From Desulfurococcaceae archaeon (GTDB taxonomy: Archaea; Thermoproteota; Thermoprotei_A; Sulfolobales; Ignisphaeraceae), in NCBI GenBank assembly GCA_020832925.1, contig JAJHRF010000018.1, positions 1-33,679 of the forward strand: 33,679 nucleotides of DNA, in the 5' to 3' direction. A model generated the notes under the pieces. It was given only the letters and a program-made list of their open reading frames with translations. It had not been told where the DNA came from and made no database searches. Every line of letters starts with the position of its first letter. Position 1 is the first letter of the stretch. Of the stretch, positions 16,744 through 24,210 are shown in pieces. A program made the translations under genes and the position numbers.

Positions 16744-18110
16744 TCTTCCCTACCTATATCTCCTATGTCTAATTTCGATAAGTCTATCCCAAGTTTTTTC
16801 AGTAAACCTATTCTTCTCCTAGCATTCTTAATAAAGCTATTCACCATTTCGTAGTACTTCAGAAGCTCTTTTACATCTTCAACAGTTGTACCGGAACCTA
16901 TAGCTATTCTCTGCATACGTGATCTATCTATAATTTTAGGATTCTTAAGCTCCTCGTAGGTCATAGAGTCTATTATAGCTAACCACTTCTTTATCTTCTC
17001 TTCCCCTATCCTCAGCTGCTTATCATCTAAAGGTAGAAGTGATAACCCCGGAATTAACTGTAGAATCTTTGATAAAGGCCCTAGTTTCCTTATTGTTTGT
17101 AGCTGGAGATAGATATCGACTAAACTTATCTTCCCTTTGGCAAGAGCTTTAGTAAACCTTTCCTCAAATTCTTTGTAACGTTCAACAGATTTAAGTTTCT
17201 CTATAAGTGTAGGAAGATCTCCTAACCCTAGTAGTCTTCCTACGAAACGCCTAGGTTCAAAAACTTCCAGCTCCGGTATCTTCTCCCCTACTCCTACAAA
17301 CTTTATCACAGCTTTAGTTGCAGCAACAGCTGATAAAGCGCCTCCACCTTTAGCTGTTCCATCGAGTTTAGTAACTATTATAGAACCTATGGGGGTTGCT
17401 TGATGAAATCTGAGAGCTAAGTCGTAAGCTTTCTGCCCCATAGAGGCATCTATAACTAGGACAACTTCGTCTGGTTCTACAGCTTTGGCTATCTCCTGCA
17501 TCTCTTTCAGCAACAGCTCTTCTTCTCCGTAGCCATGCCTTCCAGCAGTATCTATGATAATTATATTAGCGCCTTTAGATAAACAAAGTTTTTTACATTT
17601 AATAGCTATGTCGATAGCATCGGTACTTTTAGAATCTCCACAGAATGGTACGTCTATTGCTACGCTAAGTTGTTGAAGCTGCTCGTAGGCAGCAGGTCTA
17701 TAGACATCTGCGCATATGAGACAAGGCTTATAGCCGTACCTTTTGTAAAAGTAAGCTAGTTTCGCTACTGTAGTTGTTTTCCCTGATCCCTGAACCCCTA
17801 CCAACATCATTATGTACGGTGTTTTTATTGGAAATACGTTAGGCTTTACATCACCTCCAAAAAGCGTTGAAAGTTCATCGTATACTATTTTTATAAACCA
17901 CTCCTGCTTAGATATATACGGTGGTGGAGGTTCTTTTAATGCTCTTTCCTTAATCCTCTTGGTTAACTCTACAACAAGTTTTACATTGACATCAGCTTTG
18001 AGTAAAGCTTTCTGAAGTTCTTTAGTAAAGTTTTCAACAGCTACTTCGTAAGGTTCTCTACCCTTTAAAAAATTGACTACTAAACTCTTTATAGATTCTA
18101 AAAAGGACAT
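16740..18110 (-). CDS. srp54: signal recognition particle protein SRP54
   Basis: The GTPase that binds signal peptides and 7S RNA and docks ribosomes to FtsY at the membrane. A helical N domain is at 1-85. The G domain follows with GVQGSGKT at 105-112, DTAGR at 187-191 and TKLDGTAKGGGALS at 247-260. A Met-containing M domain of about 140 residues follows with the SRP RNA-binding helix-turn-helix (RMQRIAIGSGTTVEDV). Length 456 is normal. The ATG lies 8 bases after the aIF5A stop, and the stop overlaps pus10, so it is cotranscribed with both. Confidence 0.97.
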   Translation of the reverse strand: MSFLESIKSLVVNFLKGREPYEVAVENFTKELQKALLKADVNVKLVVELTKRIKERALKEPPPPYISKQEWFIKIVYDELSTLFGGDVKPNVFPIKTPYIMMLVGVQGSGKTTTVAKLAYFYKRYGYKPCLICADVYRPAAYEQLQQLSVAIDVPFCGDSKSTDAIDIAIKCKKLCLSKGANIIIIDTAGRHGYGEEELLLKEMQEIAKAVEPDEVVLVIDASMGQKAYDLALRFHQATPIGSIIVTKLDGTAKGGGALSAVAATKAVIKFVGVGEKIPELEVFEPRRFVGRLLGLGDLPTLIEKLKSVERYKEFEERFTKALAKGKISLVDIYLQLQTIRKLGPLSKILQLIPGLSLLPLDDKQLRIGEEKIKKWLAIIDSMTYEELKNPKIIDRSRMQRIAIGSGTTVEDVKELLKYYEMVNSFIKNARRRIGLLKKLGIDLSKLDIGDIGREE

Positions 18111-18118
18111 ACACAGAT

Positions 18119-18514
18119 TTACCTAACCCTGTATATAAGTCTTCTCCCTAGCACTTCCCAGTACTCTATCTCAACCCCCGGTGCTAACTTCGATCTAATA
18201 ACCTCGTCTGCAGGCATATCAACCTCGAAGGTCTCGAACGTCTCCGTATCCATGATCTGAACCTTGTCTCCTAATATAGCTACTACTTGAGCATACCTCT
18301 TATTGATTATAGGTATCTCTACTCTTTGATCTGATGGACCTACAAGAGTTTTCCTAGCTCCAGTAAATATACCTACAGCTACTACATGCACCTTAGCGCT
18401 TCCATGTTTACCTGTTTTCGCTTTCGATACCTCTACAACTCTACAAGGTTCTCCATCTATAACTACGTAACTCCCTTCTCTAAGGTCTCCCAGCTCTGCG
18501 TACTCTATAGCCAA
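18119..18514 (-). CDS. translation factor aIF5A
   Basis: A 131-residue homologue of eIF5A and EF-P that relieves ribosome stalling. The hypusine loop [13 protein letters not shown] is intact, with Lys36 as the residue modified to deoxyhypusine or hypusine. A C-terminal OB fold completes the protein. The start is a TTG at 18512-18514, supported by GAGGTG about 8 bases upstream. It is the first gene of the long minus-strand operon, and its promoter lies in the spacer shared with TFS. Confidence 0.96.
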   Translation of the reverse strand: MAIEYAELGDLREGSYVVIDGEPCRVVEVSKAKTGKHGSAKVHVVAVGIFTGARKTLVGPSDQRVEIPIINKRYAQVVAILGDKVQIMDTETFETFEVDMPADEVIRSKLAPGVEIEYWEVLGRRLIYRVR

Positions 18515-18578
18515 ACAAACTTCACCTCTCTATATCTTCACTAGCTAGTAGAAGTAAAGCTGTGAGCTGTTTTTAAGA

Positions 18579-18588
18579 GTTTATAAAC
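18579..18588. promoter_or_regulatory. palindromic TATA element between aIF5A and TFS
   Basis: GTTTATAAAC is a perfect 10-base palindrome in the 140-base spacer between two divergent genes. For aIF5A it predicts a start near 18560, leaving a leader with GAGGTG before the TTG. TFS may use this element or the downstream gtatttaaga near 18594-18603. The assignment rests on form and position. Confidence 0.45.
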
Positions 18589-18654
18589 AAAAAGTATTTA
18601 AGAATTCTGAAAATAGTGTACTGAGTCTAAATAAATAACGAGGTGTTGAAGTAT

Positions 18655-18990
18655 ATGATGTTTTGCCCAAAGTGTGGCGCTATCATGAGCTTCAAGCAAG
18701 GGGTTTGGAAATGCAACCGTTGTGGTTACGAAATGCATGCCAACAATTCTGGAAGACGTGTAACACTCTCTAGAGTTATTAAGCATAGCGAGAAAGAGAA
18801 AACAATTGTTATAGAGGATCAGAAGATAGCTGTTCCTCCAACTGCTGTACTAGTAAAAGATCAAGTAAGATGCCCCAAATGTGAACACAACGAAGTATAT
18901 GCATGGCAGATACAGACTAGAGCTGCCGACGAACCTTCGACAACTTTCTATAGATGTACTAAATGTGGATATACATGGAGAGAATACTGA
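18655..18990 (+). CDS. tfs: transcription factor S (TFIIS-like cleavage factor)
   Basis: TFS rescues backtracked RNA polymerase by stimulating RNA cleavage in the active site. The 111-residue protein has two zinc ribbons: Cys4, 7, 20 and 23 (CPKC and CNRC), and Cys73, 76, 101 and 104 (CPKC and CTKC). The Asp92-Glu93 pair at the tip of the second ribbon (RAADEPSTTFYRC) is the catalytic acidic hairpin, so this looks like an active factor. I chose the ATG at 18655 because family members begin directly before the first zinc ribbon and GAGGTG ends 9 bases upstream. A GTG at 18643 lies inside that ribosome-binding site. Confidence 0.94.
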   Translation: MMFCPKCGAIMSFKQGVWKCNRCGYEMHANNSGRRVTLSRVIKHSEKEKTIVIEDQKIAVPPTAVLVKDQVRCPKCEHNEVYAWQIQTRAADEPSTTFYRCTKCGYTWREY

Positions 18991-19035
18991 AGGAAGAAAT
19001 GTATCATATATAGGATTCACCACGTAAGAGAACTC

Positions 19036-19553
19036 CTAGATCAAAACATTCTCCACGACAGGCATAAGCATCTTACCCTCTTCAACATATTTATTGAAAT
19101 TACCAGATCCATAACCAGCCTCCCCCATCACCCCTATATCCTCCCCATCGAGAACAACCACGTACAACCCCTCCTCAACTGGGAGCAAAACCTTTCTGCA
19201 GAACATATAAGCAAATCATTACCATAGAGAAAAGCTTTAACACCTTGAGGTTTCACTACAACAGTACAACCAAAACTAAACTTTCTCTCAATTGCTAGTT
19301 CAAACAATTGTGAGGATGGTATAAAATTCCTCTTCTTTCTGATCCACCTTATCAAGAAACTAAAGACAAGATCTCGATGTTTGATTCTATCAATTCGTCT
19401 AGATCCTTCTTTAAACTATGCTGTACTATGTAAACTCTTTCTATTTTTGCTCTTCGGTATAAAGAGAAAACCGAACTCGTTGGTTATGTATTCTACGAAT
19501 TTTCTACAAAATCATTTCTCTATATAGTCTACAACTATCTTAATGATCTCCAT
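19036..19553 (-). pseudogene. frameshifted Nip7-like PUA protein (ribosome biogenesis)
   Basis: Reading the minus strand in pieces gives about 165 residues matching archaeal Nip7 proteins. An ATG at 19553 is followed by a TGA at 19512-19514. The same frame continues with FVEYITNEFGFLFIPKSKNR. A shift gives VYIVQHSLKKDLDELIESN. A second shift gives FIPSSQLFELA and the PUA core VVVKPQGVKAFLYGNDLL. A third shift, near 19190, gives KVLLPVEEGLYVVVLDGED and then the tail, ending at a TAG at 19036. The F-L-Y-G-N-D core and the FxPSxxLxEL segment are Nip7 hallmarks. At least three frameshifts and one stop make it inactive as read. It lies between tfs and the zinc-ribbon regulator. The pattern could also arise from errors in the sequence. 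Confidence 0.6.
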
Positions 19554-19646
19554 AACAACTATGCCTTCCCAACATACTTTTAATTCGATTTTCAAGAGAA
19601 CTGACTATATAGTTGTAGTTTATATCTCTTCAGTACATCTAGCAAT

Positions 19647-20033
19647 TTATTCTAACTCTTTTATGATGAATTTCGGAGATTCTATCCATTCAGATTTACA
19701 ACGAGGACATCTAGAGGGTTTCTTTGGTTTATCGAGATCCTTAAATATATAGCCACATTTCTTACACCTCGGCGGAATCATTAAGAGCTTCTTCTTACCA
19801 TTACTTAACCTATGAACTGATTTAGCTATATGTGTAAGGTGTATGTAAATATCCTTCACATCTATACCGAATATTTGAGCTATAGCTTCGGCTGTCAACG
19901 GCTCTTCTGTAGACTCTAAAAACTTGGCGATCCTCTCTCTCAGGCTTCCTTCATCTATTCCCAAGTTTTTCACCTCTGAACTGAAACAAAGCTGAGTATA
20001 TTCATTGTGTAGGTGCTCACCTGCTCTTTTCAT
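19647..20033 (-). CDS. winged-helix and zinc-ribbon transcriptional regulator (COG3357-like)
   Basis: A 128-residue protein with a helix-turn-helix-like middle (a helical SLRERIAKFL stretch followed by LTAEAIAQIFGIDVKDI) and a C-terminal zinc ribbon with CKKCGYIF and CPRCKSEWIE. This combination is typical of the archaeal COG3357 group, predicted regulators with unknown targets. The first 25 residues are poorly conserved in character, so the true start may be downstream of the ATG at 20033. It overlaps the preceding gene by 17 bases, so the two are likely coexpressed. Confidence 0.8.
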   Translation of the reverse strand: MKRAGEHLHNEYTQLCFSSEVKNLGIDEGSLRERIAKFLESTEEPLTAEAIAQIFGIDVKDIYIHLTHIAKSVHRLSNGKKKLLMIPPRCKKCGYIFKDLDKPKKPSRCPRCKSEWIESPKFIIKELE

Positions 20034-20385
20034 CTATACACTTCTCTAATTTTAATACCTTACCCCATTTATCGATAATAGTACTCTCCACTTCATTCAC
20101 TTCGATTAACTGGTCTTCAGCATAACCTTGTTTCTTAGCATTTTTACCTAGCTTCACATGAGTATATTCAACAGCTCTTCTAATAGGATGGGTAGTTATA
20201 TCTATGTAAGCTCTAACGATAGCAGCAACCGTTGCTTCATGAAGTACTATTACCTGGTCTTTTGTCACTATAGCTAATCTTAAATGTTTATGGCATGGAG
20301 GTATGAAGGCTGCGATCTTTAATATGTCACTATTTCTGTACACTTTCAAATTCATATTGTTGAATTCATTGACTTCATTACTCAA
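20017..20385 (-). CDS. conserved crenarchaeal hypothetical protein
   Basis: A 122-residue soluble protein I cannot assign. It contains a conserved-looking core: FIPPCHKHLRLAIVTKDQV, then an alanine-rich helix (HEATVAAIVRAYIDI) and a basic patch (HVKLGKNAKKQGYAED). The start is TTG, supported by GAGGAG about 9 bases upstream. It overlaps the zinc-ribbon regulator gene by 17 bases and lies about 50 bases after the uracil-DNA glycosylase gene on the same strand. The tight pairing with the regulator suggests a shared role. Confidence 0.7.
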   Translation of the reverse strand: MSNEVNEFNNMNLKVYRNSDILKIAAFIPPCHKHLRLAIVTKDQVIVLHEATVAAIVRAYIDITTHPIRRAVEYTHVKLGKNAKKQGYAEDQLIEVNEVESTIIDKWGKVLKLEKCIDEKSR

Positions 20386-20433
20386 ATCGTATCACTCCTC
20401 GATCTCTAGCTTTTTATAAGTATATTCCACAAT

Positions 20434-21159
20434 TTATGTTACGCTTGCTGATCTCTTCTTGATATAGTCCAAGAGCGTTCTTGAAGCTTCTTTCGCATCT
20501 TTAGACTTCATGCCTTCCTCAGTACTTATACGTTGTTCTACAGAATTAGGCATTATTGCAGTACTTGGTGTTGTGCTGAGAAGCTCCTTCAATTGCTTTA
20601 AATCATTTAATAAAATGAGGCGCATAGAGGGGTTATACAACGCCGCGGCTGGGTGTATCGTTGGAACAACGTATACATCTAGCCCTAGCAGTGAAAATCT
20701 GTAAACCTTTCCCCTCATCTTCATCACACTACTCCACGTCATAGAAGCCAACGAAAATACCTTCTTACCCGCTATATTACCTAAGGTCACAATGATCCTT
20801 GGTTTAAGTAATAATATCTGAGACTCTAAATATATACTACAACTTTCTATCTCTTCATCGCGTGGTTCTCTATTTTGAGGAGGTCTACACTTAACAACAT
20901 TTGTTATGTAAACCTCTTCACGATGGATACCCATGCTTTCCAGAGTTAAGGTTAGTAACCTACCTGCTGCGCCTACGAAAGGTCTCCCCATCTCATCTTC
21001 TGTTGCACCTGGGGCTTCCCCTATAAGCATTACTTTAGAAGATCTTGAACCTTCCCCTGGAACAGCGTTTTTTCTATAACGGTAGAGGATGCAACGAGTA
21101 CAATTCTTAATATCATTCTCAAGTTCATCCCAAGAGGTGTAGTACTTCGTATTAAACAC
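20434..21159 (-). CDS. family 4 uracil-DNA glycosylase with iron-sulfur cluster
   Basis: Removes uracil from DNA, which matters at high temperature where cytosine deaminates quickly. The 4Fe-4S cysteines are Cys20 and Cys23 (CTRC), Cys91 (VVKCRPP) and Cys107 (IESCSIYL). The catalytic motif GEAPGATEDEMGRPFVG is at 47-63 and the C-terminal HPAAAL at 169-174. The catalytic domain ends near residue 195; about 45 further residues form a Ser/Thr- and Lys-rich tail. The start is GTG, with CTGAGG immediately upstream. It is divergent from the small gene at 21265, with a palindromic TATA element between. Confidence 0.95.
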   Translation of the reverse strand: MFNTKYYTSWDELENDIKNCTRCILYRYRKNAVPGEGSRSSKVMLIGEAPGATEDEMGRPFVGAAGRLLTLTLESMGIHREEVYITNVVKCRPPQNREPRDEEIESCSIYLESQILLLKPRIIVTLGNIAGKKVFSLASMTWSSVMKMRGKVYRFSLLGLDVYVVPTIHPAAALYNPSMRLILLNDLKQLKELLSTTPSTAIMPNSVEQRISTEEGMKSKDAKEASRTLLDYIKKRSASVT

Positions 21160-21202
21160 CCTCAGGTTTACAGAGCCTTACTCAATATGATTTATATAGC
21201 GT

Positions 21203-21216
21203 TATAAACGTTTATA
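21203..21216. promoter_or_regulatory. 14-base palindromic TATA element between divergent genes
   Basis: TATAAACGTTTATA is a perfect palindrome centred between the uracil-DNA glycosylase gene (minus) and the small gene at 21265 (plus). Each half reads as a TATA box in its own direction, predicting starts near 21178 and 21243. A second TATA-like stretch (atttatatag) lies at 21190-21199. Confidence 0.45.
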
Positions 21217-21264
21217 TATTGTTTACTAGAGGATAGTGTTTAGACTTAAACAAAAGCAGAAGTT

Positions 21265-21486
21265 ATGAAATGGCTGTGGACTATGGGTCTTAAACACAAG
21301 AAATATGTTTATATAGCGAGAAACGATGGTTGGTATGTAAAGGTAAGGGTATTGAAGAGTAGAGCAGAGGAGGAATCCAAATATATTGTTGTAGGTCCTA
21401 AGGTTAGAGCACCACCTTTGAGAGCAAAAATTATTAAAGAGGATGCACTACCAGAGAGTATAAGGAATCAACTTTACATGGTTTAA
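21265..21486 (+). CDS. small basic crenarchaeal protein of unknown function
   Basis: A 73-residue protein with a high share of Lys and Arg and the conserved-looking block GLKHKKYVYIARNDGWYVKV followed by VVGPKVRAPPLRAKIIKE. The pattern of short strands and basic residues suggests a small beta-rich nucleic-acid-binding or ribosome-associated domain, but this is inference. An ATG six codons later (21283) begins exactly at the conserved block and may be the true start. The next gene, a PUA protein, follows after 92 bases on the same strand. Confidence 0.7.
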   Translation: MKWLWTMGLKHKKYVYIARNDGWYVKVRVLKSRAEEESKYIVVGPKVRAPPLRAKIIKEDALPESIRNQLYMV

Positions 21487-21578
21487 CACATGATTGATAG
21501 ATGATGACGCTGACGTAAACTGAGAGGTGAAGATGGGTCGATATACTGATTCGGTATAGGTGTAGGTAGGTGTAAATT

Positions 21579-22121
21579 TTGCGTAACTTGAGAATACAGT
21601 ACATCTCGAAAAAAGCTTTGAAGAATATCTTACAGCATCTCGAAAGTAGACACGATATAGATTCAACATTCATAGAGATGCTCCGCAAAGCAGAGGAGGT
21701 TAAGGTAGCTTATAGCGATAAATTCGAGATCGTTGTTTTCAACTCTACCCCTGCTTTATTCAAAATAGAAGGCATGGAAATATATATACCAACTCTCTAC
21801 GTACTAAACGTTCTCTACAACACAGAGAGGCTCCTCATAGTCCCTACAGTTGTGGTTGACGAAGGAGCTATTGAACCTCTTAAAAGAGGAGCCGATGTTA
21901 TGGTACCTGGTATCAAGAAGCTATTGAAGAGCTTTAACAAAGGTGATATCGTTGCTGTTATGGATCCTAGCGAAAGATATTTAATCGTTGTAGGATTCGC
22001 GTTAATCGATTCAGAGTCTATAGCGCCAGGAGTAAAGGGTAAGGGTATAAAGAATGTGTCCCATCTAGGCGACAACATATGGACCGCCTCAATACAGCTT
22101 GCTAAAACTTTCTCTAAATAG
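21579..22121 (+). CDS. MCT-1/Tma20-like PUA-domain RNA-binding protein
   Basis: A 180-residue protein. The N-terminal half is a small alpha/beta domain, and the C-terminal half is a PUA domain with VVVDEGAIEPLKRGADVMVPG at about 89-109 and the terminal strands around LIVVGFALIDSES. This arrangement matches the archaeal COG2016 relatives of MCTS1/Tma20, which act in translation initiation and ribosome recycling in eukaryotes. The archaeal role is unproven. The start is TTG at 21579, with TAGGTG 6 bases upstream. Confidence 0.85.
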   Translation: MRNLRIQYISKKALKNILQHLESRHDIDSTFIEMLRKAEEVKVAYSDKFEIVVFNSTPALFKIEGMEIYIPTLYVLNVLYNTERLLIVPTVVVDEGAIEPLKRGADVMVPGIKKLLKSFNKGDIVAVMDPSERYLIVVGFALIDSESIAPGVKGKGIKNVSHLGDNIWTASIQLAKTFSK

Positions 22122-22372
22122 TATCGGAGCCCAAAAATACCGAAATACGTTGCCATAACTACTACCATAACTACTAATTCTCTTGGTCAGTAAATGATAT
22201 GTGGAATGAGATATAGACTAGTAACCGTATTTAAGCTTGCAAGCTATTAAAGGTTCTACACATACTAAACTTATGTTTCGCGAATAGCTTATTTTCGTTT
22301 AAGGATATTAGCTTTGAAAATATCTACGTAGTTAATGGACTTGTTAAAGAGATTACAATTTTCGGTGGCTAG
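22122..22372. other. 251-base spacer before the PflX-type gene
   Basis: No complete gene is visible. An imperfect direct repeat (cataactactac / cataactactaa) occurs at about 22155-22180, and AGCTTGCAAGCT, a 12-base palindrome, at about 22234-22245. An open frame without a standard start codon ends in ENIYVVNGLVKEITIFGG at 22372. I do not recognise it. Confidence 0.3.
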
Positions 22373-23512
22373 ATGTACAGAAATGATATTTACCTCTTAC
22401 GTCCTGATGCATTAGCAGCTCTAGAAAATGATACTTTTAAAAAGGCCTTGGATTGGTATTACTCAATACTTCTTGAGGATCTCCCTGCTAAATTTCATAT
22501 AGCTAAAGCTATTGAAGTACCGAGAGATGTAGGTGATATTAAGAATCTTGATACCGAGTCTTTATGGGATCTTCATAGAGAACTTGGTAAAGACCTTGTC
22601 GCGCTATGGAGTGAGGTGAGGAGAGAGAGAATCAGATTTCAAGAGTTTAAGAGAAAGTATGGAGAAGCATCTGTTAACCTTATTGAAGTTCTGGTTGAAC
22701 TAGCACATCGAATACTGAGGAAATGCGTATTCTGTGAAAGACGGTGTGGTATTGATAGAGTTTCAAGTGCAAAAAGTTTTTGTAGACTTGATTATAGAAG
22801 CTATGTACATAGCTGGTTTCTCCATATAGGTGAAGAAGCTCCTCTAGTTCCAAGCGGAACCATATTCTATGGTAGCTGTAATTTCAAATGCGTATTCTGC
22901 CAAAACTGGGATATATCGCAAGAGAATCCTTACGGTGGTGTAGAGGTTACACCTTACCACTTGGCTTTGATTCAGAAAGAGCTTAAACTTAGTGGTGCCA
23001 GAAATATAAACCATGTTGGTGGAGAGCCCACCCCAAATATCCACAACATAATCGAGAGTCTAAGGTATCTAGATATCAATATCGCGCAACTCTGGAATAG
23101 CAATTTCTATATGAGCGAAGAGTCTATGAAACTCTTAATATACATAATCGATATATGGCTTCCCGATTTTAAGTACGGAAATAACATATGCGCACTTAGG
23201 TTATCCTCCGCACCTAACTATGTTGAAATAGTTGGGAGAAACCATAGGATAGCTATTGAGTGGGGTGACATGATAATACGGCACCTTGTTCTACCGAATC
23301 ATGTAGAATGCTGTTCTAAATCTGTATTAAAATGGATTGCTGAAAACCTTCCTAAAGACAAAGTGTTGATAAATATAATGGACCAGTATAGACCTGAGTA
23401 CAAAGCTTACCAGTACAAAGATATATCTCGTAGACCTAGATACGATGAACTTGAAGAAGTTTATAGATATGCAGAGGAACTGGGTTTGTTATGGAGAGAT
23501 ATCTCCAGGTAG
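22373..23512 (+). CDS. PflX-type radical SAM protein (COG1313)
   Basis: A 379-residue radical SAM protein. The cluster motif GSCNFKCVFCQNWD places Cys169, Cys173 and Cys176 in the CX3CX2C form, and HVGGEPTPN supplies the GGEP motif that holds SAM. Upstream, Cys118, 121, 125 and 137 (CVFCERRCGIDR) form a cysteine-rich patch usual for this family. The overall sequence matches the PflX/COG1313 group, related to pyruvate formate-lyase activases, with no confirmed substrate. A GGTGG ribosome-binding motif lies 4 bases upstream of the ATG. It is convergent with tRNA-Leu, 50 bases away. Confidence 0.88.
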   Translation: MYRNDIYLLRPDALAALENDTFKKALDWYYSILLEDLPAKFHIAKAIEVPRDVGDIKNLDTESLWDLHRELGKDLVALWSEVRRERIRFQEFKRKYGEASVNLIEVLVELAHRILRKCVFCERRCGIDRVSSAKSFCRLDYRSYVHSWFLHIGEEAPLVPSGTIFYGSCNFKCVFCQNWDISQENPYGGVEVTPYHLALIQKELKLSGARNINHVGGEPTPNIHNIIESLRYLDINIAQLWNSNFYMSEESMKLLIYIIDIWLPDFKYGNNICALRLSSAPNYVEIVGRNHRIAIEWGDMIIRHLVLPNHVECCSKSVLKWIAENLPKDKVLINIMDQYRPEYKAYQYKDISRRPRYDELEEVYRYAEELGLLWRDISR

Positions 23513-23562
23513 TTTACATGTTGTTTACGCATAAATGCGATAATGTCTCGCTGAGTATGGAT

Positions 23563-23650
23563 TGGTGCGGGGGGTGGGATTTGAACCCACGCAGGCCTAC
23601 GCCATCGGGTCCTCAGCCCGACCCCTTTGACCTGGCTCGGGCACCCCCGC
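23563..23650 (-). tRNA. tRNA-Leu (anticodon GAG), CCA encoded
   Basis: The minus strand folds into a class II tRNA. The acceptor stem GCGGGGG pairs with CCCCCGC. The anticodon stem TCGGG/CCCGA encloses the loop CTGAGGA, giving anticodon GAG (reads CUC and CUU). A long variable arm identifies the leucine class, and the T arm is GTGGG-TTCAAAT-CCCAC. The discriminator base is A and the 3' CCA is encoded. No intron is present. A TATA-like gctataaacg lies near 23697-23706, about 47-56 bases upstream. Confidence 0.97.
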
Positions 23651-23746
23651 ACAAGTTCTGTAGCCAATATATGGATATTTTGTGTAAGCCTAAAAACGTT
23701 TATAGCTAAGCTATGGTTATCAAGTGATTGGGGTTTAAATACATTG

Positions 23747-24061
23747 TTAAGTTATTGCTTCTACGATGTTACTGACTTCCTTAATGTTTTTAACATTTAC
23801 AATAAAGATCGTGGGTCTTCCTGGCATAGGGATGTCTGAACACATTATTTTACCTAGATCATCTAGGTATACATATCTGCACTTTTGGTTAAGTGGTGGA
23901 GATGTTATTACAAATACCTGTTCATCTGTAGCCGATATTATTGTAAAACAATTCTTTTCATTGCATAGTAGAGATGTGCTTAAGTTCATAGCTGTTAATC
24001 TTGAATACAGAAAGAGTATCATATCATCGAAAGAGGCGAGCTGTATTACTGAAACTCTCAT
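23747..24061 (-). CDS. small hypothetical protein
   Basis: A 104-residue frame with alternating strands and helices (residues VFVITSPPLNQKCRYVYLD in the middle, IFIVNVKNIKEVSNIVEAI at the end). No known motif is visible. The opposite strand also has a similar-length open frame, but the minus frame has a clear amphipathic pattern, an ATG start preceded by TGAGGCGAT, and the same direction as the radical SAM gene upstream. I favour the minus frame but cannot exclude that neither is translated. Confidence 0.45.
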   Translation of the reverse strand: MRVSVIQLASFDDMILFLYSRLTAMNLSTSLLCNEKNCFTIISATDEQVFVITSPPLNQKCRYVYLDDLGKIMCSDIPMPGRPTIFIVNVKNIKEVSNIVEAIT

Positions 24062-24210
24062 GGTATCGCCTCATCATCTCAGGTTCACACTATAGTTTAA
24101 GATTTGAGAGACTCTTAATAACTTCTTAATATTTTCAGTCATCACTATCAATGTTGTTTGATCCTTAGATTGTGATTATAGTGATCTATACCTAAGCATT
24201 TTTAAGAAGC

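Noticed and set aside
22250-22372. Small gene before the PflX-type gene, ending in VKEITIFGG
   Set aside because: The open frame has no ATG, GTG or TTG start and no recognisable family, so I report only the spacer.
24062-24210. Second C/D box RNA on the minus strand (GTGATGA immediately followed by CTGA)
   Set aside because: The C and D boxes are adjacent with no guide between them, and the nearby ATGATGA lacks a D box at a workable distance.
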